A DNA stretch of 64,000 nt from Candidatus Gastranaerophilales bacterium HUM_9. GTDB taxonomy: Bacteria > Cyanobacteriota > Vampirovibrionia > Gastranaerophilales > Gastranaerophilaceae. A program made the translations under genes and the position numbers. Shown in pieces: positions 60,101 to 64,000 of the stretch. Location: NCBI GenBank assembly GCA_002103075.1, contig DABG01000018.1, positions 62,001 to 126,000 of the forward strand, written 5' to 3'. The notes beneath the pieces were generated by a model. It saw only the letters and a list, made by a program, of their open reading frames with translations. It did not search any database and was not told where the DNA came from. Within the stretch, counting starts at the first letter, position 1. Each line of letters starts with the position of its first letter.

Positions 60101-63100
60101 GATATCAGATATTACAATGTTTCCAACAGAGTTAACATCATCAATCATAATTGTATCAGATATTCTGTTATCGTCTGTTTGATCAGCTACAGCAACTTTT
60201 GTATCTACTGTAAGTTTAGATAAATCAATATCAATCTTGAATCTTGAATTATTTGTATTCAATCTACTAAAGTTATATTGATTGAATATTTCATCATCTT
60301 CTTGTTGCATATCAATAATTGAGTTATTGAATTGATATGTTGCGATTGTATTATAATCTGTTGCAGTCAAGACAACATTTGATTTATCAAAGATTACAGT
60401 ATTAAATTTGCCACCATTAGCAACATCAATTGTGCCTAATCTGTAGTTAGCCAAATCACCGTCATCAACAGTTGAAATATCACCTTGAGTAGATTTATAA
60501 TTAGTGAATGTTGCTGTTGCATATTCACCAGTAAATTTAATTATAGTATCATCAATAACCCCACCAGTTGATGAGTTTGTAAAGCTGACTCTGTTATCTT
60601 TTGCACCAACTAAATTAAAGTTATTATAATAAATATCTCTGTTTGATGTAATATTTACAGAACCTGATTGAATTTCTTTTTCGCCAGCGAATACAACACC
60701 GTCTTCTGTAACAGTTAATGATGGAGTTTTGTTAGCATCATCATCTTTTACTTGGGTATATTTACCCGTAAAGCCACTGTTATCAGCACTGATAGTCAAA
60801 TCAACACCAGTGTTTTTGAATTCAGATGTAGGTTCACCATCAACATCTGTGTTTGACAATTGATTAGCTTTTGTCAAATTCATTGAAGAATTTGTGTTCA
60901 AACCAACACCAATTTCCATTTTTGAATTAGTCAATGTTACACTAGCATTTGTCCAAGTATCTCTGCCTTTCAACAAGAAGTTTTCTTTATTATATGACAT
61001 CAATTGCATTTCACCATTTGTTAGGTTAATTGCAAGTTCATAACGAGAAGTTCTTAAGAAAGTGTCACCTTCATACACTCTCCAGATACCGTCTAACAAA
61101 TTAAATGTACCTGAATTAAAAGTATATTTTCTATCTTGTTCATAATAATTTTTAGAACCATAATAATTGATTACACTATGATCAACTGGTAGACCATTAA
61201 GAGTTGCACCTAAAACTATGTTACCAGATATAGCATCATTTGAATCTATTTCTAATGTACCGTCATCAACGTTAACTGTAGAGCCGACATTAAATACTAA
61301 GTTGTTATCTTTTGTAACTTTACCATCTGTTGAGATAGTAAACACACCGGTATCATTAACCTGAAGAGTTGAAGTAGAGTTTAAATCAGGTTTAATTTCA
61401 GCTTGCAACATAGCGTTTCCATTAACTGAAATAGTACCGAAGTTATTAATTGTGTTAGCAAATATTGTTGATTTATCATCAGTAGACTCAATTGAGATAT
61501 TAGATTTGTTTGTTAATACACCTCTCACAGTAACATTATCGGCAAATGCTAACACGCCAGAATAGTGAGAAATAGCACCAGAAACAGTAGTTTCACCGCC
61601 TAATGTCATTGTACCGTAGTTTCCAATAATGCCGCTAAATGTATTATTTCCCTCTACACTAAATATACCATCACGTGCGTTAGTAATATTTGTAGCAAAA
61701 AGATTTTCTCCATCAGCAGATGATGAAATACTTATTGTTCCTCTTGAGTTATAGATTGAGTTATCAGTTGAAACCAACCCCTCTTTATCAACAGCTTCGA
61801 ATGTTACATCTGTCAAATTAATGTTAGAAGAACCGTTATTATAAATAACATAACCAGCGTTATTTCTGAATATAACATCATTCAATGTTACTTTAGCATT
61901 TGGATTATTCACATAGAATACAGATGTTGCTTTATCCTTATCAATAACAACAGCATTAGTAAATGTAATATGATTTACTGTCATTTCTGTTGCATTCTTC
62001 ATATTGAAGAATGAATATTGACCGACTGCATCAAATGTAGATCCTTCTTCATGACCGTTAATAGTGAATATACCTTCGCCAGATTCACCAGAATTATCAG
62101 TCAATGTATAAATTTGACCTACATCTTTAAAATCAAAAGTCTTTGTATTATTAGTAGTGTCTTTTACTACGTATTCGTTAACAGTCTTTAACAAATCTTT
62201 CTTATCATAATCAAATGCCAAACCATCGTTTTTAGTAACAATTGAAGTTACAACAAGTGTTTTTGAACCAATAAAGCTTGTATATTCAACTGAAACATTA
62301 CCTTCTTTATCAGTATATGTATCTTCTATGTTTGATTCCCAAACATAAGCACCTTCGTGAGTAAGAACCAATTCAACTAGGTTCAAACCAGAACCAGATT
62401 TTAATTGCTCCGCTGTATAACCTGCTAACAATGAATTATCATATTGAATTATTCTTAATGGTGTATAAGGATCTTGACCATCATCTTTTACAGGTTCAGT
62501 CATAATATTGATAGAATCAATATACAAATAACCAGATGAATTCATTGATTTTATATAAACATTATCTGCAACTCTGTTTTCAAAGTCTATATCCATTGCA
62601 ACATAAGTTTTATTGATACCATCTTTATCAGTAACAAGATTTGTAAATTGATAAATATCACAAGTATCATTTCCAGCTCCTGCTCCAGCATTTCCAGCTC
62701 CCGCATCAGCATTGCCACCGGCATTACCAGCGTCTGCTTTTAATTTACCGTCCAAGAAATCAGATAATTCACGACTTGTTAAATTGATGTATGAATTAGT
62801 GAATTTATAGATTGTAGTACCTGCATAATTATGAAGAGCTCTTTTATTAGGGCTTGTTCCGTCCGCAGTCAATCTTACTTCTGCATTTTCAAACATAATT
62901 GTATTTGTTTTGTCATTTTCAATATTATTTGCTAATTCATATTTAACATATTTTGCGTTTGCAACACCATTACCGAACTTTGCAACAGCACCCTCTCCAA
63001 TAAAGTTTAAAACACCAATAGCATCTGGAGTAGTACCATTTGTAGTAATTTTAGCTACTTCATTAGCAGAGTACATAATGTTTATAAATTCAACGTTGTT

Positions 63101-64000
63101 TCCTAGATATACTCCAGTGTAATCAATTGTGTCACCAGCTATTTTCACTTTACCGCTATTGATATATTTTTCGCCTCCAAATATAGCTCCACCATATAAT
63201 ACATCAAGTACTGCGTTATTATTTTGTTCATAAATACCTTTGAATACAGATTGATCACTTGCGATTGTAATATTTATACCGTTATTTATGAATTTAGCAG
63301 TTGCAGAATCACCTGAAATAAAGTTATCATTAACAAGTTGCAAATCGTTTGATTTAATATTATTTTCATTGATATATGTAATACCGTTTAAAACAAATTT
63401 TGCACTGTCAATAAGTTCAATTTCTGAACCCTCGTGGATAACATCATTTTTATCGAAATTAACTACTTCATAACCAGTTATAAGTAATTTAGCGTCCTTA
63501 TTAATAGTAACCTTTACTTCGTCAACTAAATCATTTCTTTCAGCAGTTGAAGTTGAAGCATTTTTAACAACAAATACACCGCTATTCAAGTTCAAATAAC
63601 CGCCTCTAGAAGTTGATGAGAAGTAACCGTTCAAATTTAATTTAGCAGCATTAGCTGCGTCATTACCTGCGTCATTACCTGCACCACCATTACCTGTGCC
63701 ATTAGCTGCATCATTACCATAGAAGTTGAAAACACCACCATCAAGAGTAATTTTACCATCTTTATCCCAAGTATCGCCACCATTCACCATATCCAATGTG
63801 ATTGATGCAGGTGAGATATCTCTTGTTATAACACCTTCACCATCAGTATTTTCAGCTTCAATACTAGAAATAATAAGTTGACCGTTTGCAGACACTTTTA
63901 TAACAATATCATCATCAATATCGCCATACAAGGTTGCCTTACCTGTAAAGTAAGTAGTACCCATACCCTTAATATTCATAAGAGAATCATTTGTACCAGC
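38396..64000 (-). CDS. giant autotransporter adhesin, 5' end beyond window
   Basis: One open frame of at least 8,534 codons with no interruption. Codons upstream of the ATG at 63979 (reading AGTNDSL) are still open and no signal peptide is present, so the true start lies outside the window. Order from the N-terminal side: a beta-helix-like region built of modules of about 760 residues (about 63979 to 45300), a transition near 44450-45300, a Pmp-like field of GGAI/FxxN repeats (about 44440-40080), an Ala/helical linker (about 39400-39170), then a C-terminal barrel of about 250 residues (38396-39160). The passenger is rich in Asn, Asp, Thr, Gly and Ile, nearly free of Cys, and without recognisable enzyme motifs. 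This is the type V secretion layout, with a passenger like the polymorphic outer membrane proteins of Chlamydia but far longer. Likely a surface adhesin or fibre. The predicted size is above 850 kDa. A long run of palindromes lies just after its stop. Confidence 0.92.
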   Translation of the reverse strand, partial: AGTNDSLMNIKGMGTTYFTGKATLYGDIDDDIVIKVSANGQLIISSIEAENTDGEGVITRDISPASITLDMVNGGDTWDKDGKITLDGGVFNFYGNDAANGTGNGGAGNDAGNDAANAAKLNLNGYFSSTSRGGYLNLNSGVFVVKNASTSTAERNDLVDEVKVTINKDAKLLITGYEVVNFDKNDVIHEGSEIELIDSAKFVLNGITYINENNIKSNDLQLVNDNFISGDSATAKFINNGINITIASDQSVFKGIYEQNNNAVLDVLYGGAIFGGEKYINSGKVKIAGDTIDYTGVYLGNNVEFINIMYSANEVAKITTNGTTPDAIGVLNFIGEGAVAKFGNGVANAKYVKYELANNIENDKTNTIMFENAEVRLTADGTSPNKRALHNYAGTTIYKFTNSYINLTSRELSDFLDGKLKADAGNAGGNADAGAGNAGAGAGNDTCDIYQFTNLVTDKDGINKTYVAMDIDFENRVADNVYIKSMNSSGYLYIDSINIMTEPVKDDGQDPYTPLRIIQYDNSLLAGYTAEQLKSGSGLNLVELVLTHEGAYVWESNIEDTYTDKEGNVSVEYTSFIGSKTLVVTSIVTKNDGLAFDYDKKDLLKTVNEYVVKDTTNNTKTFDFKDVGQIYTLTDNSGESGEGIFTINGHEEGSTFDAVGQYSFFNMKNATEMTVNHITFTNAVVIDKDKATSVFYVNNPNAKVTLNDVIFRNNAGYVIYNNGSSNINLTDVTFEAVDKEGLVSTDNSIYNSRGTISISSSADGENLFATNITNARDGIFSVEGNNTFSGIIGNYGTMTLGGETTVSGAISHYSGVLAFADNVTVRGVLTNKSNISIESTDDKSTIFANTINNFGTISVNGNAMLQAEIKPDLNSTSTLQVNDTGVFTISTDGKVTKDNNLVFNVGSTVNVDDGTLEIDSNDAISGNIVLGATLNGLPVDHSVINYYGSKNYYEQDRKYTFNSGTFNLLDGIWRVYEGDTFLRTSRYELAINLTNGEMQLMSYNKENFLLKGRDTWTNASVTLTNSKMEIGVGLNTNSSMNLTKANQLSNTDVDGEPTSEFKNTGVDLTISADNSGFTGKYTQVKDDDANKTPSLTVTEDGVVFAGEKEIQSGSVNITSNRDIYYNNFNLVGAKDNRVSFTNSSTGGVIDDTIIKFTGEYATATFTNYKSTQGDISTVDDGDLANYRLGTIDVANGGKFNTVIFDKSNVVLTATDYNTIATYQFNNSIIDMQQEDDEIFNQYNFSRLNTNNSRFKIDIDLSKLTVDTKVAVADQTDDNRISDTIMIDDVNSVGNIVISDINFVNSLAPKALGVLQIISTPSVNVALELSDELKNKVWYYQITDRKFVQTGNIVSIDSNEFLGEKSLSVIKFDENSLANDSLMIDVLRYYDVLREINMYDAGKDVVRIFNMVKADNQTGVDVKGAVYQLKKSTGSTAIGTMNVVGTLSADNAIVDTINADNHSMFVVDKDGTTLNISNVSINGANNIDDDGVTLNASVIDITSTLSTVTLENVIFAQNKGDAVYNAGTLNMYNVVFNAGGMMSANSLKNAGVANLYGTNEFASNVVNTGTINVQATANPKYTDPIKNTFNLLTNSGDMFFTAGEVEFLGNINNTGNIKLFVNSLISAEVTGNGLLYIQGVVPTADAPDTVQTVLSATGNITEEVALQLDKNGILQVQGGKVVINSNDIWTGTVILDDDPDTQAGATMIYKDLASNGNIISTTTGKLSIESTDVETILTLTKGSLLNDELLLSIGENTKLKLDNYVDDQNAMQVLTLSAGDAWNGTVELIGSSLKTVSDLTANSIFEFGFDNQLIGDKTSIYENSGLNLVIKKDLSSFKGIYNQTVDANVQTNIGSLTVYMNNYGDNADNNGKVFSGVKNITSGSVTIYDGGINNYDENDKTAYYGGFVLSSNTQYTNYSAGGSVKTDIVNFADGATGAVALFTNITDSNASNNAEYNLYGFAATGENIISFRNSNVKLMDTDYSDKTNYTFGLNTLVNVQDNEFKSYTFGTLILTDNAKFNIDVDMSKVVDGAKFPVPADDTAVKVADTFTIGANSTGNFVISNINFAGFDINHSLGIVQILSGASDKMSLVLDTDFKANTEWTQQIKEDCFVQDVGYVVYNDTFLGSKGIREAKYDGSAVNDSIEFYIINQKDALNEIVITETEQPRFFRFRAYPTQDAQNPNLEYVYNMTQNLGVVTAGKLNIEGLDKTNSIIDASNADTNDRYSMFMLSNATNMVISDVTIRNAVSSIPNYNTSVLMVLNSAAIATVKNVIFEENDGYAVYVNDGVANFDSVTFITPQNPDADNINNSIYVYSNKATLSIAGTNEFGTMIRNVSGNINVTGTNVFNGGISNVSGIINIDGMNTFNSSISNARNGNITISGDNTFTNLNANKGGAITNISSVLNILGNTKFIGNTSTLGGAIYLGSASTANILASFGSTMAGEGNIADKGGAIYIDSAKDVVISGSFINNTANELGGAIYSNSNLTIAALGSNQVTFRGNLANGVSNAIYIDSSMSSIPTLTLNLSDTGVINFYDIVTGYEATTPINRYNINIISSTADGDENDTAVNFYNYVNNANITIEDVSVSLDATDSLITGNTSADDKKTISEEFLKNSSIKLVSGTLSLNTITLNNYSENTSLNTLLVEPTGNKIPSLLLNNSFVKLSNDRADLTLNTVNNTYLGELHSNNTEYSIDVILVGDGDYYFKGDGTLVVEPGKENAADTIEVATGSIGTILLTSINFINENQTNRGIIQILKGDLQNSNITLDLSDDLKNKTWDYSIDNYISDQFNDVVTVVYTDFIGTKGLRLAQYDKSLKDGVYDAIEITTTEPSLDLLATINKGVSSDGSYIHKTRIFNFTLAFNPEIYKLTANTGETGTGVVSVNGYASRTDILDAMGEYSMFVIKQQDVTLNLNNITIQNAVMNDKADKSENASVLDVTAVDAVVNLNNVIFDNNGGNAIYNAGTININNVTFTANDAKSNNVGGGIIVNNADMNVISGTNNFGSDIINNGQLNFGLVDNVDNIENIIGGLFTNNATVTSNQFVTTTYNGGIVAGNNAIFNFGGVDILNSALTLSNAAVARLNIMGDVTVTQNSGITDDNFIINIVANGVLNIVGSEVDMNLATNDVWNNAGKIALKNYVDPDDENNNSTGYLKFVGKDIAGNNGVLVAESGKFEIVDGVFDYEGDSSIADAVDVILTGGIFNLKKDGITLSAGDVWSANGNVILDDGITLTVANGLNDGGNLELTENSTITTEFAKSNFINDGVNIVVKVDESGIYNGIYTQKLGSLTVINDGNVTGKIFGEKDGNHTLKDIQGGSVTINYTGAKTDIYDGTIDYGNIRLGANTQLTNITYGGLVNSELLSFAGDSATATFTGITADDVYSLNAIGSANGVNTIKFLGTEKVLTNVLLLDTEYATTNYIFENSVVSLKNGNIPATNDKDGVVVLSQYHFSTLSSNNSLFEIDVDLSKSLADTIKIDSVVNDSFDNIIRLSNINFINPAQHDSTVIKVLVDKIDGVTLALTDDMAAKTWVYDIDSSRLFNDGTNDVVRITNGDFLGTKAIRLVNSNDLSSQDASTFDSIQIYNSITLDILNEITKFDTPDNFGGKDIFTRQFVFTDTNSNYDMTVSLETVGSGRYEIIGVTKADAPYSVIDAGADTNYSMFDITKVTQMYVSNVQFKNAGLITDKNTSVLNIENTDSEVYLTNVKFTDNKENAVSNKGTLVLDNVIFDAPNTTDSVANALYNEGVIYTSLMVKNGRIELNSAVENVGEINLGGDVYLNNTIKGKDGKLNVGYSANGNNITARLIVGTGAIVTGDQVVNLAKGSLIDNAGNVYLNVGDIWNGEINNTGTIEIEGVTAGADSTINATNGVVSIRDVQVGDVLHNSSINVISTDDKARTIAKEVILSIDENSIINLIGTAKNNASVYIDRADSWAGFINLKNANTLLTIDGVTSNGKILATAGNINIIGESEISIDENSVIDNITNISISENSSLEVKNHKDGDKLVFSAGDNWNNATIKLVNTDLEMVSGFNNGATKFTFDANNKLIGNENSQFTNKDLDLTINADESVFAGKYIQDGGNLVVNAAGSMFGGESYINSGSVTITRNGAIDYSNVIMNGAGTTFTNIAASNDGGVINSNIVSLGNAVTGVDIKFTAKSNAEYVLTSGIENGYRNNVTFENSRVYLGKFQSSGNEYDISGQTIYKFVNSIVDLTAGLGDGKGYINDYRFGNMQMDSNSSYVINFDLFNIKADTLTFDSNMIDPTTEGTILISGINYLSPSVSKETKDQTVKVLFSDDNRNLRLGAGVKTEHEYGVTNDIDFDQFVGTKVLELAKSDGSNNYDSLLLRVATRRDALQALNMKTFDGTNIRNFNFIKLYDTDVDGYQTYTLIGNTGNSVRGTLNVNGKIRGTDADVVLYDIINADSKYSMFVLSDAGIIININNVAIKNAVMNAGQYASKNASVLDIIHDSARVTLNNVVLSNNGGNAIYNAGTLNMNGVRIDNFASGNTILNKGTINVGNYSFTDDLGNEKYITFDTYDGVNIRNVFNSRITNSGEINFNVGSTSLIGANILGTGTMNINGFVVLKGTDATPVSIDDLQSVNILAGSRLVMDKASLTLSNGDLLSANTIVELIDSTFKFTEIEATDVNLYAQSGKFILDKQAKLSLIANSTISDETVVELNNGQLTLNSTDVNNNVVGTALTLGENDKMSTDAKVVLNGTGTTLTLEKGVNGNDRVELTNTNIQGTGTLNNNGINIVISSDEVNAFSGDYYQYGTGTTARLDVLSNVQADRETSNVFGGMKYINSGDVYIERTFGINYGNFILGNGAGYFTNNSLTANGGTVDNSVITLRGDRITAIFGKSDNASADIERVNYTLAENIFSVNEFGNAVAHNYNTIQFKNAVVTLGSFDYATDGNGNTTYTNYKFTNSVIDIKNESYDNYNFTSLVTDGAYITLDLDFANGVSDTLTLGNTSQGGDLTINGYNIKLKQEDDGTKLQILHAENSSVRLKLSQELAGKDFDFNILGNEFEGERHVVDRDGIRYINILANDFVGQKRLNIVSQNTTNDSIEVYNSFVEDTLKVINQFDNVNGNDKIAGGYAYRTFTFEGTPENFIYYVKEDAGKTASGVFNIVGRADSNDVLDGVGFNIVDGVVKENTNVYHSLFEVTNTKTTLNISNVTIQNMGTISDAKLISALDIEATDAIVNLDNVRFNNNQGTAIYNKGTLSFNNVEIGKSAANGFNNSIENAGILNTSGENTYYSSIVNNGTIEISSIDNLYNSIVRTDDSKDAVISIVGTGILNMNSDGALKAVISDNMLVNIYDNATININGADLSLNTGDTWTGTIYLNSGSLTFSDSQDNGKFVAQSGVLTLKNGATLTVDSSLLKLTGDNGLIQTENGYISYDSTIADDVNVIINAGTTLKVKGFSKSEAVGGINRDVMHYNQLSLATGDVWNGKIILEKAYLTISKGVTYLGSDNDFIFDGYNHLQADSDSVFENNGLNITLAADFGTKFTGRYEQNGNATMTVTADGVLFGGIKNINSGKLIITTQNDSVDFDGNPVISQGINYDNVNLGSSVVFENYASTLVGGVITSDTIRFVGDNATALFTNASTLDILNFEYVEDKEFVDKDGQIYTVTGYIGYYSKDDVGGQHKYITNDDGTVKIVYDPTEEKVTTVNGFVNYDLGIITSTGVGNSVTFKNTNVRLTGENTGNVIDYSNGGIAYNFLNVYLDMTADENAYTYKFGSFNIGGKEDSSVNLIIDICADKAELDSIYVDDRTAVGTIYLAEVNLIRDIDDQSQNFQEFTKKIIKGNNNLELKLSDYIDKNAGILTKSINQYDVRGVYEMNVPWNAYLGKIYISLAYLDENDNVIQPGDQNYKDKANGIRVAQMYTKDLLREFSMYVSKDTTIPYKVRNLNFTSGVRYQTMTLLANTSGYLRDDAGNLINENEELISLVGGDPVFKGVSKGILNINGHDSEHSIINAYGNVICYDKRNDDIISVLSNESYRHSMFVLTEETNLSVKSVTIMNAYRGDKTEFGYTYNLLKDQNTGEYVTKPAPKQLFYEDFDTTGGSGSVIFQGNEKSKIYLEDVVIRNNESYGKGGAIYAAKGFTINAVNGDVLFTNNYQNVTSTTNAATSKDVIKAATDKNDIYIGSNSTNSNIVMNLNAADGRTLQIADGIEFNGGETGNKLVLDINRGVYKDINSDEEKATGSTGRVFIGGDFGNTTNYVPRYDNLVDINIYDGEFGFVDGETRIISLNSFTLKKDILYHIDVDLTKNALMTADTIYAKNLNFNGHKLLLTAESFHNIGSFDDTVFQPSYLAVELKLLNVKEHSSNYFNLVYDVNDISSAWNSISWIGVDNRTYYAMLGINGTIIYGTSLDDSQSLLYQAVKNPKSNTFKMISSYMMYGISGTNADGTVSLIENYLTLNNPKLTINGQGKYSIATNNQVNGFVVGTYVSKKKTLARNLNISKVKEISGFNGALINQGGKITTSGTSFVENQSDTYGAVARNEKGTLSISGTSKSYVYITNNISNEKAGAIYNVGTFTAKYVNFGLATEAGKPYSNTSNIGGAIYNTGKATITSSNFTENIADTLGGAIYTEGTLSLNTVKFTDNQAQAGGAIYQNVVVGSTTLNLNKATFTRNTTAVYNEDVTVNDEGEYVPANANGGAVYSVAYLVDKNSVFQNNSAINYVTGSLDKYASADGGALYLSTLYDTKLSNKFTSTKFYGNFASGKGGAIYIETRNKTDAALLTKASFNKAIFGSADSTMGNYAQYGGAIYNNDVNLTLSATNFIRNYASMYGGALYNNNTAVTTISKGTFGTSDKTGSVVNGNSAGFGGAIYNLGSLKATSTAFVGNTAVQGGAIYNASKEAVTLSSATFKYNYVSRSGHDDFVDELVLGGAIYNTGNLTLSKATFTGNYALSGLGGAIFNSKESLNLTMSGSNFTGNSAQYGNAIYNEGIIANISGTFKNNVATKNDTNMGGAIYNNGQITNIANTTFTGNQSGRGGAIYNAEYDGAEGGYISTISKVTAGNNKKTAMSNVAVTGGVIHNDGSIKRIENSKLSYNIADNGGVIYNTGTITDIYATAMSNATAGYSGGAIYNTGVINNIDRRSTLSSNVAEKGDGGAVYNSGTISLQGVTLSSNRAGNNGGAIYNNGNLTISMGYEGSKYYYPAFKSNRAAYAGGAIYNDIAGEIHIDSGTTFTSNSTTNVNSGLGGAIYNAGKLSIGSGSKFTTNSSAYGGAIYNAYNSDNTIALTLNTVVFGDNKNSKLANKATYDGGAIYNAGRMSITNSVLSRNTAARNGGLLYASEKSETVFNGSQTMSYNTATNGNGGAIYTAGVLQISSNANSSTISNNSANYGGAIYVANNIDISGKQININKADFISNAAKNGNGGAMALVNNGETIESDSVDDAKNVIKNSKFENNTAKRGSVYISDTGVASMGGAIYNELVLAIQNVTFKNNYAGFGGDIYNNGILYIGSGVVFEFVPSKKVKQSYTVNGGAIYNKEGTVNFTDTTGGIEISDYNVTGSGAAIYNDKGKIFINSNAVFSNNKAGVNGGALYNGNYTTIESATFDGNSATNGGAIYNAGVLELNNSSIFRNNIAIKSGGIIYNYGKLKIEGTETSVVELSNSSAQQGGAISSGYNINESTASDSQLTINWAKFENNTAIVKDKQDTASFGGAIYNGGNQDPSYTTIYNSEFNYNKSLGRGVANDTITSGGGGAIYNYKLGYIQNKELASGDNLTSDQYLDVAGLKDSKFTGNYSSTAGGAIYNEGQMIIANNHFDNNSSVNAGGAIYNVAKDRLFVSIEDEFNGNYSLNGGAVYNSSKYYSFSDIYTGNYSTAKVDLKTNVVTGGNGGAVYNDKAGTWISNGDNFINNEANNGGAVYNESTTSKITNATFTGNKANGVYNAKTGDLMSGGNGGAIYVTGGNKNEHLVVSNSVFTNNTAQNYGGAIFLAEKSYLELVDTNITGNTSNGQFGGGIHVSAGSTLDVIAKSQDVMIYGNYSSGSSNDISMEENSTVNLISYDGHNFIIGTIYKVMNTKHSTIYAINKDTNKPANFYFKSNPGNIDTTRKDSVGTVNICVYGKNADANDIFDNIKLNLSQNTSLSISDGKINDISLESLNVTNGGSARIAIDVSLKSKQADKITAGSASGSFKVGTVNIISNSKTPVDVPITDKDSVIGSVTTDKAESAEATYKLKTYYDENGLLRARITGQRAKSSAVAAPVAAQIGGYLAQINSYDQAFANLDMDMLKTREERKAEEMMNKYAVASSSNAQQPYLNKDGMNYNSKGLWNRAFATFENVPLNNGPKVNNVGYGNYFGGDMGKKELSNGWSRQFSAYIGYNGSTQDYTKQSIDQNGGTLGIMETWYKGNFFTALTANVGGNNAEANTDLGKERMAMLMAGVASKTGYNFEFKQGKFIIQPSILISYSFINTFDHNNGLGHKVSSSPIHAIQVAPGIKFIANLKNGWQPYFGINMRWNIIDKASFSIPDVTIPTMSVDPYVEYGVGIQKRWGDRFTGYGQAMIRNGGRNGVMLNIGFRWAIGK
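40080..44440 (-). repeat. Pmp-like GGAI/FxxN repeat field in the giant protein
   Basis: About 38 GGA(I/V/L/M) motifs by my count, mostly GGAIYN, plus variants such as GGVIYN and GGDIYN. Each is followed after 10-20 residues by FxxN or a close form (FTGN, FKNN, FDNN). This is the signature of chlamydial Pmp passengers, where each turn adds a coil to a beta-helix. At the DNA level it shows as a recurrent ATAAATAGCACCACC-type word on the plus strand. Confidence 0.9.
56560..56820 (-). repeat. small GGAI cluster inside one megarepeat
   Basis: Four Pmp-type motifs (GGAITN, GGAIYL, GGAIYI, GGAIYS) lie close together in the unit between 55301 and 57318. This is the shortest unit and the one that lacks the FGG-K-INSG block. 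The Pmp-like cluster appears to replace that submodule. Confidence 0.75.
62667..62741 (-). repeat. Ala/Gly/Asn/Asp low-complexity insert
   Basis: About 25 residues made only of A, G, N and D after the initial K (ADAGNAGGNADAGAGNAG and on). It is GC-richer than its surroundings and built from a GCTGGAAATGCTGGAGC-like word. Sister modules have no equivalent at this place, so it looks like a late insertion by slippage. Confidence 0.75.
63645..63717 (-). repeat. second Asn/Asp/Gly/Ala low-complexity insert
   Basis: About 24 residues (NDAANGTGNGGAGNDAGND and on) of the same kind as the insert at 62667, made from repeats of a GGTAATGAC-like word. It interrupts a strand that in the sister modules continues directly. 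Confidence 0.75.

Larger units (their letters stand above)
46000..63979 (-). repeat. eight diverged megarepeats of about 2.0-2.5 kb
   Basis: A YSMF-type block (codons for (Y/H)S(M/L/F)F followed by an N(I/V)TI-N-A type strand) occurs at about 46003, 48536, 50731, 53023, 55301, 57318, 59610 and 62009. Spacings are 2533, 2195, 2292, 2278, 2017, 2292 and 2399 bases. A second block (FGG-K-INSG type) occurs at about 47420, 49620, 51730, 54070, 58380, 60690 and 63165, with the same period and one copy missing near 56.2 kb. A third block (FLGTK-type after a W-Y strand) sits between them in each unit. Units are clearly related but diverged in sequence, so this is an old duplication series. Confidence 0.88.

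Noticed and set aside
63977..63979. ATG at 63979 as the true start of the giant protein
   Set aside because: Codons upstream remain open to the window edge, no ribosome binding site or signal peptide is present, and the sequence fits the middle of a beta-helix passenger.
1..64000. tRNA genes and rRNA
   Set aside because: No cloverleaf with the usual T-loop and CCA-end sequence was noticed in any intergenic stretch. rnpB is the only RNA gene I could support.

Overview
This AT-rich window reads like a chromosomal segment of a Gram-negative, non-photosynthetic relative of cyanobacteria, most likely a gut Melainabacteria/Vampirovibrionia (Gastranaerophilales-like) genome. The pointers are protein-level and indirect. 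There is an rpoB that does not follow rplJL. There is an IctB-like O-antigen-polymerase homologue, a DUF4330 protein, a Ski2/Mtr4-type helicase of the kind cyanobacteria carry, and an RNase P RNA of bacterial class A. Outer-membrane parts (TolC family, an autotransporter barrel, a heptose kinase homologue) indicate a double membrane. No photosynthesis, prophage, CRISPR or tRNA genes were seen. The assignment is an inference from remembered family distributions and was not tested by a search.

Layout. 1-5520 (minus): 5'-part of rpoB, a phosphohexomutase and a PurD-like ATP-grasp protein that has lost key residues. 5649-10890 (plus): gshB, then ribH-murQ-gpsA-ricT, then two small XRE regulators. 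11039-13895 (minus): polymerase/IctB-like protein, DUF4330 protein, heptose-kinase-like PfkB protein. 14134-25179: HD-GYP protein, MarR regulator (minus), a lone MalG-type permease, folK, an HI0933 flavoprotein, a coiled-coil protein overlapping a GlcD oxidase, cutA, a zincin-like protein, and the Ski2-like helicase. 25320-31212: unrecognised, probably lineage-specific membrane proteins around radA-aroF. 31221-34621: histidine kinase with thioredoxin, a DnaQ-type exonuclease, rnpB with promoter and terminator, and a DUF378 protein. 34697-37742: a divergent efflux locus (marR-emrA versus tolC) around a MarR-type palindrome.

38396 to the right edge is one uninterrupted minus-strand reading frame of at least 8,534 codons, open at its 5' end. 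It encodes a giant autotransporter. Read from its N-terminal side, it has eight copies of a module of about 2.0-2.5 kb, then a dense field of Pmp-like GGAI/FxxN repeats, then a helical linker and a C-terminal barrel. This is the most striking object in the window.

Regulation and mobile sequence. Several genes (folK, the first marR, radA, possibly the permease and the first XRE gene) have a -10 box ending only 3-7 bases before the ATG, which suggests leaderless mRNAs. The DUF378 gene has its Shine-Dalgarno locked in a perfect 13-bp hairpin. Convergent or spacious intergenic regions hold palindromic repeats, including two nearly identical copies of a structured 286-bp element at 26201 and 37857.
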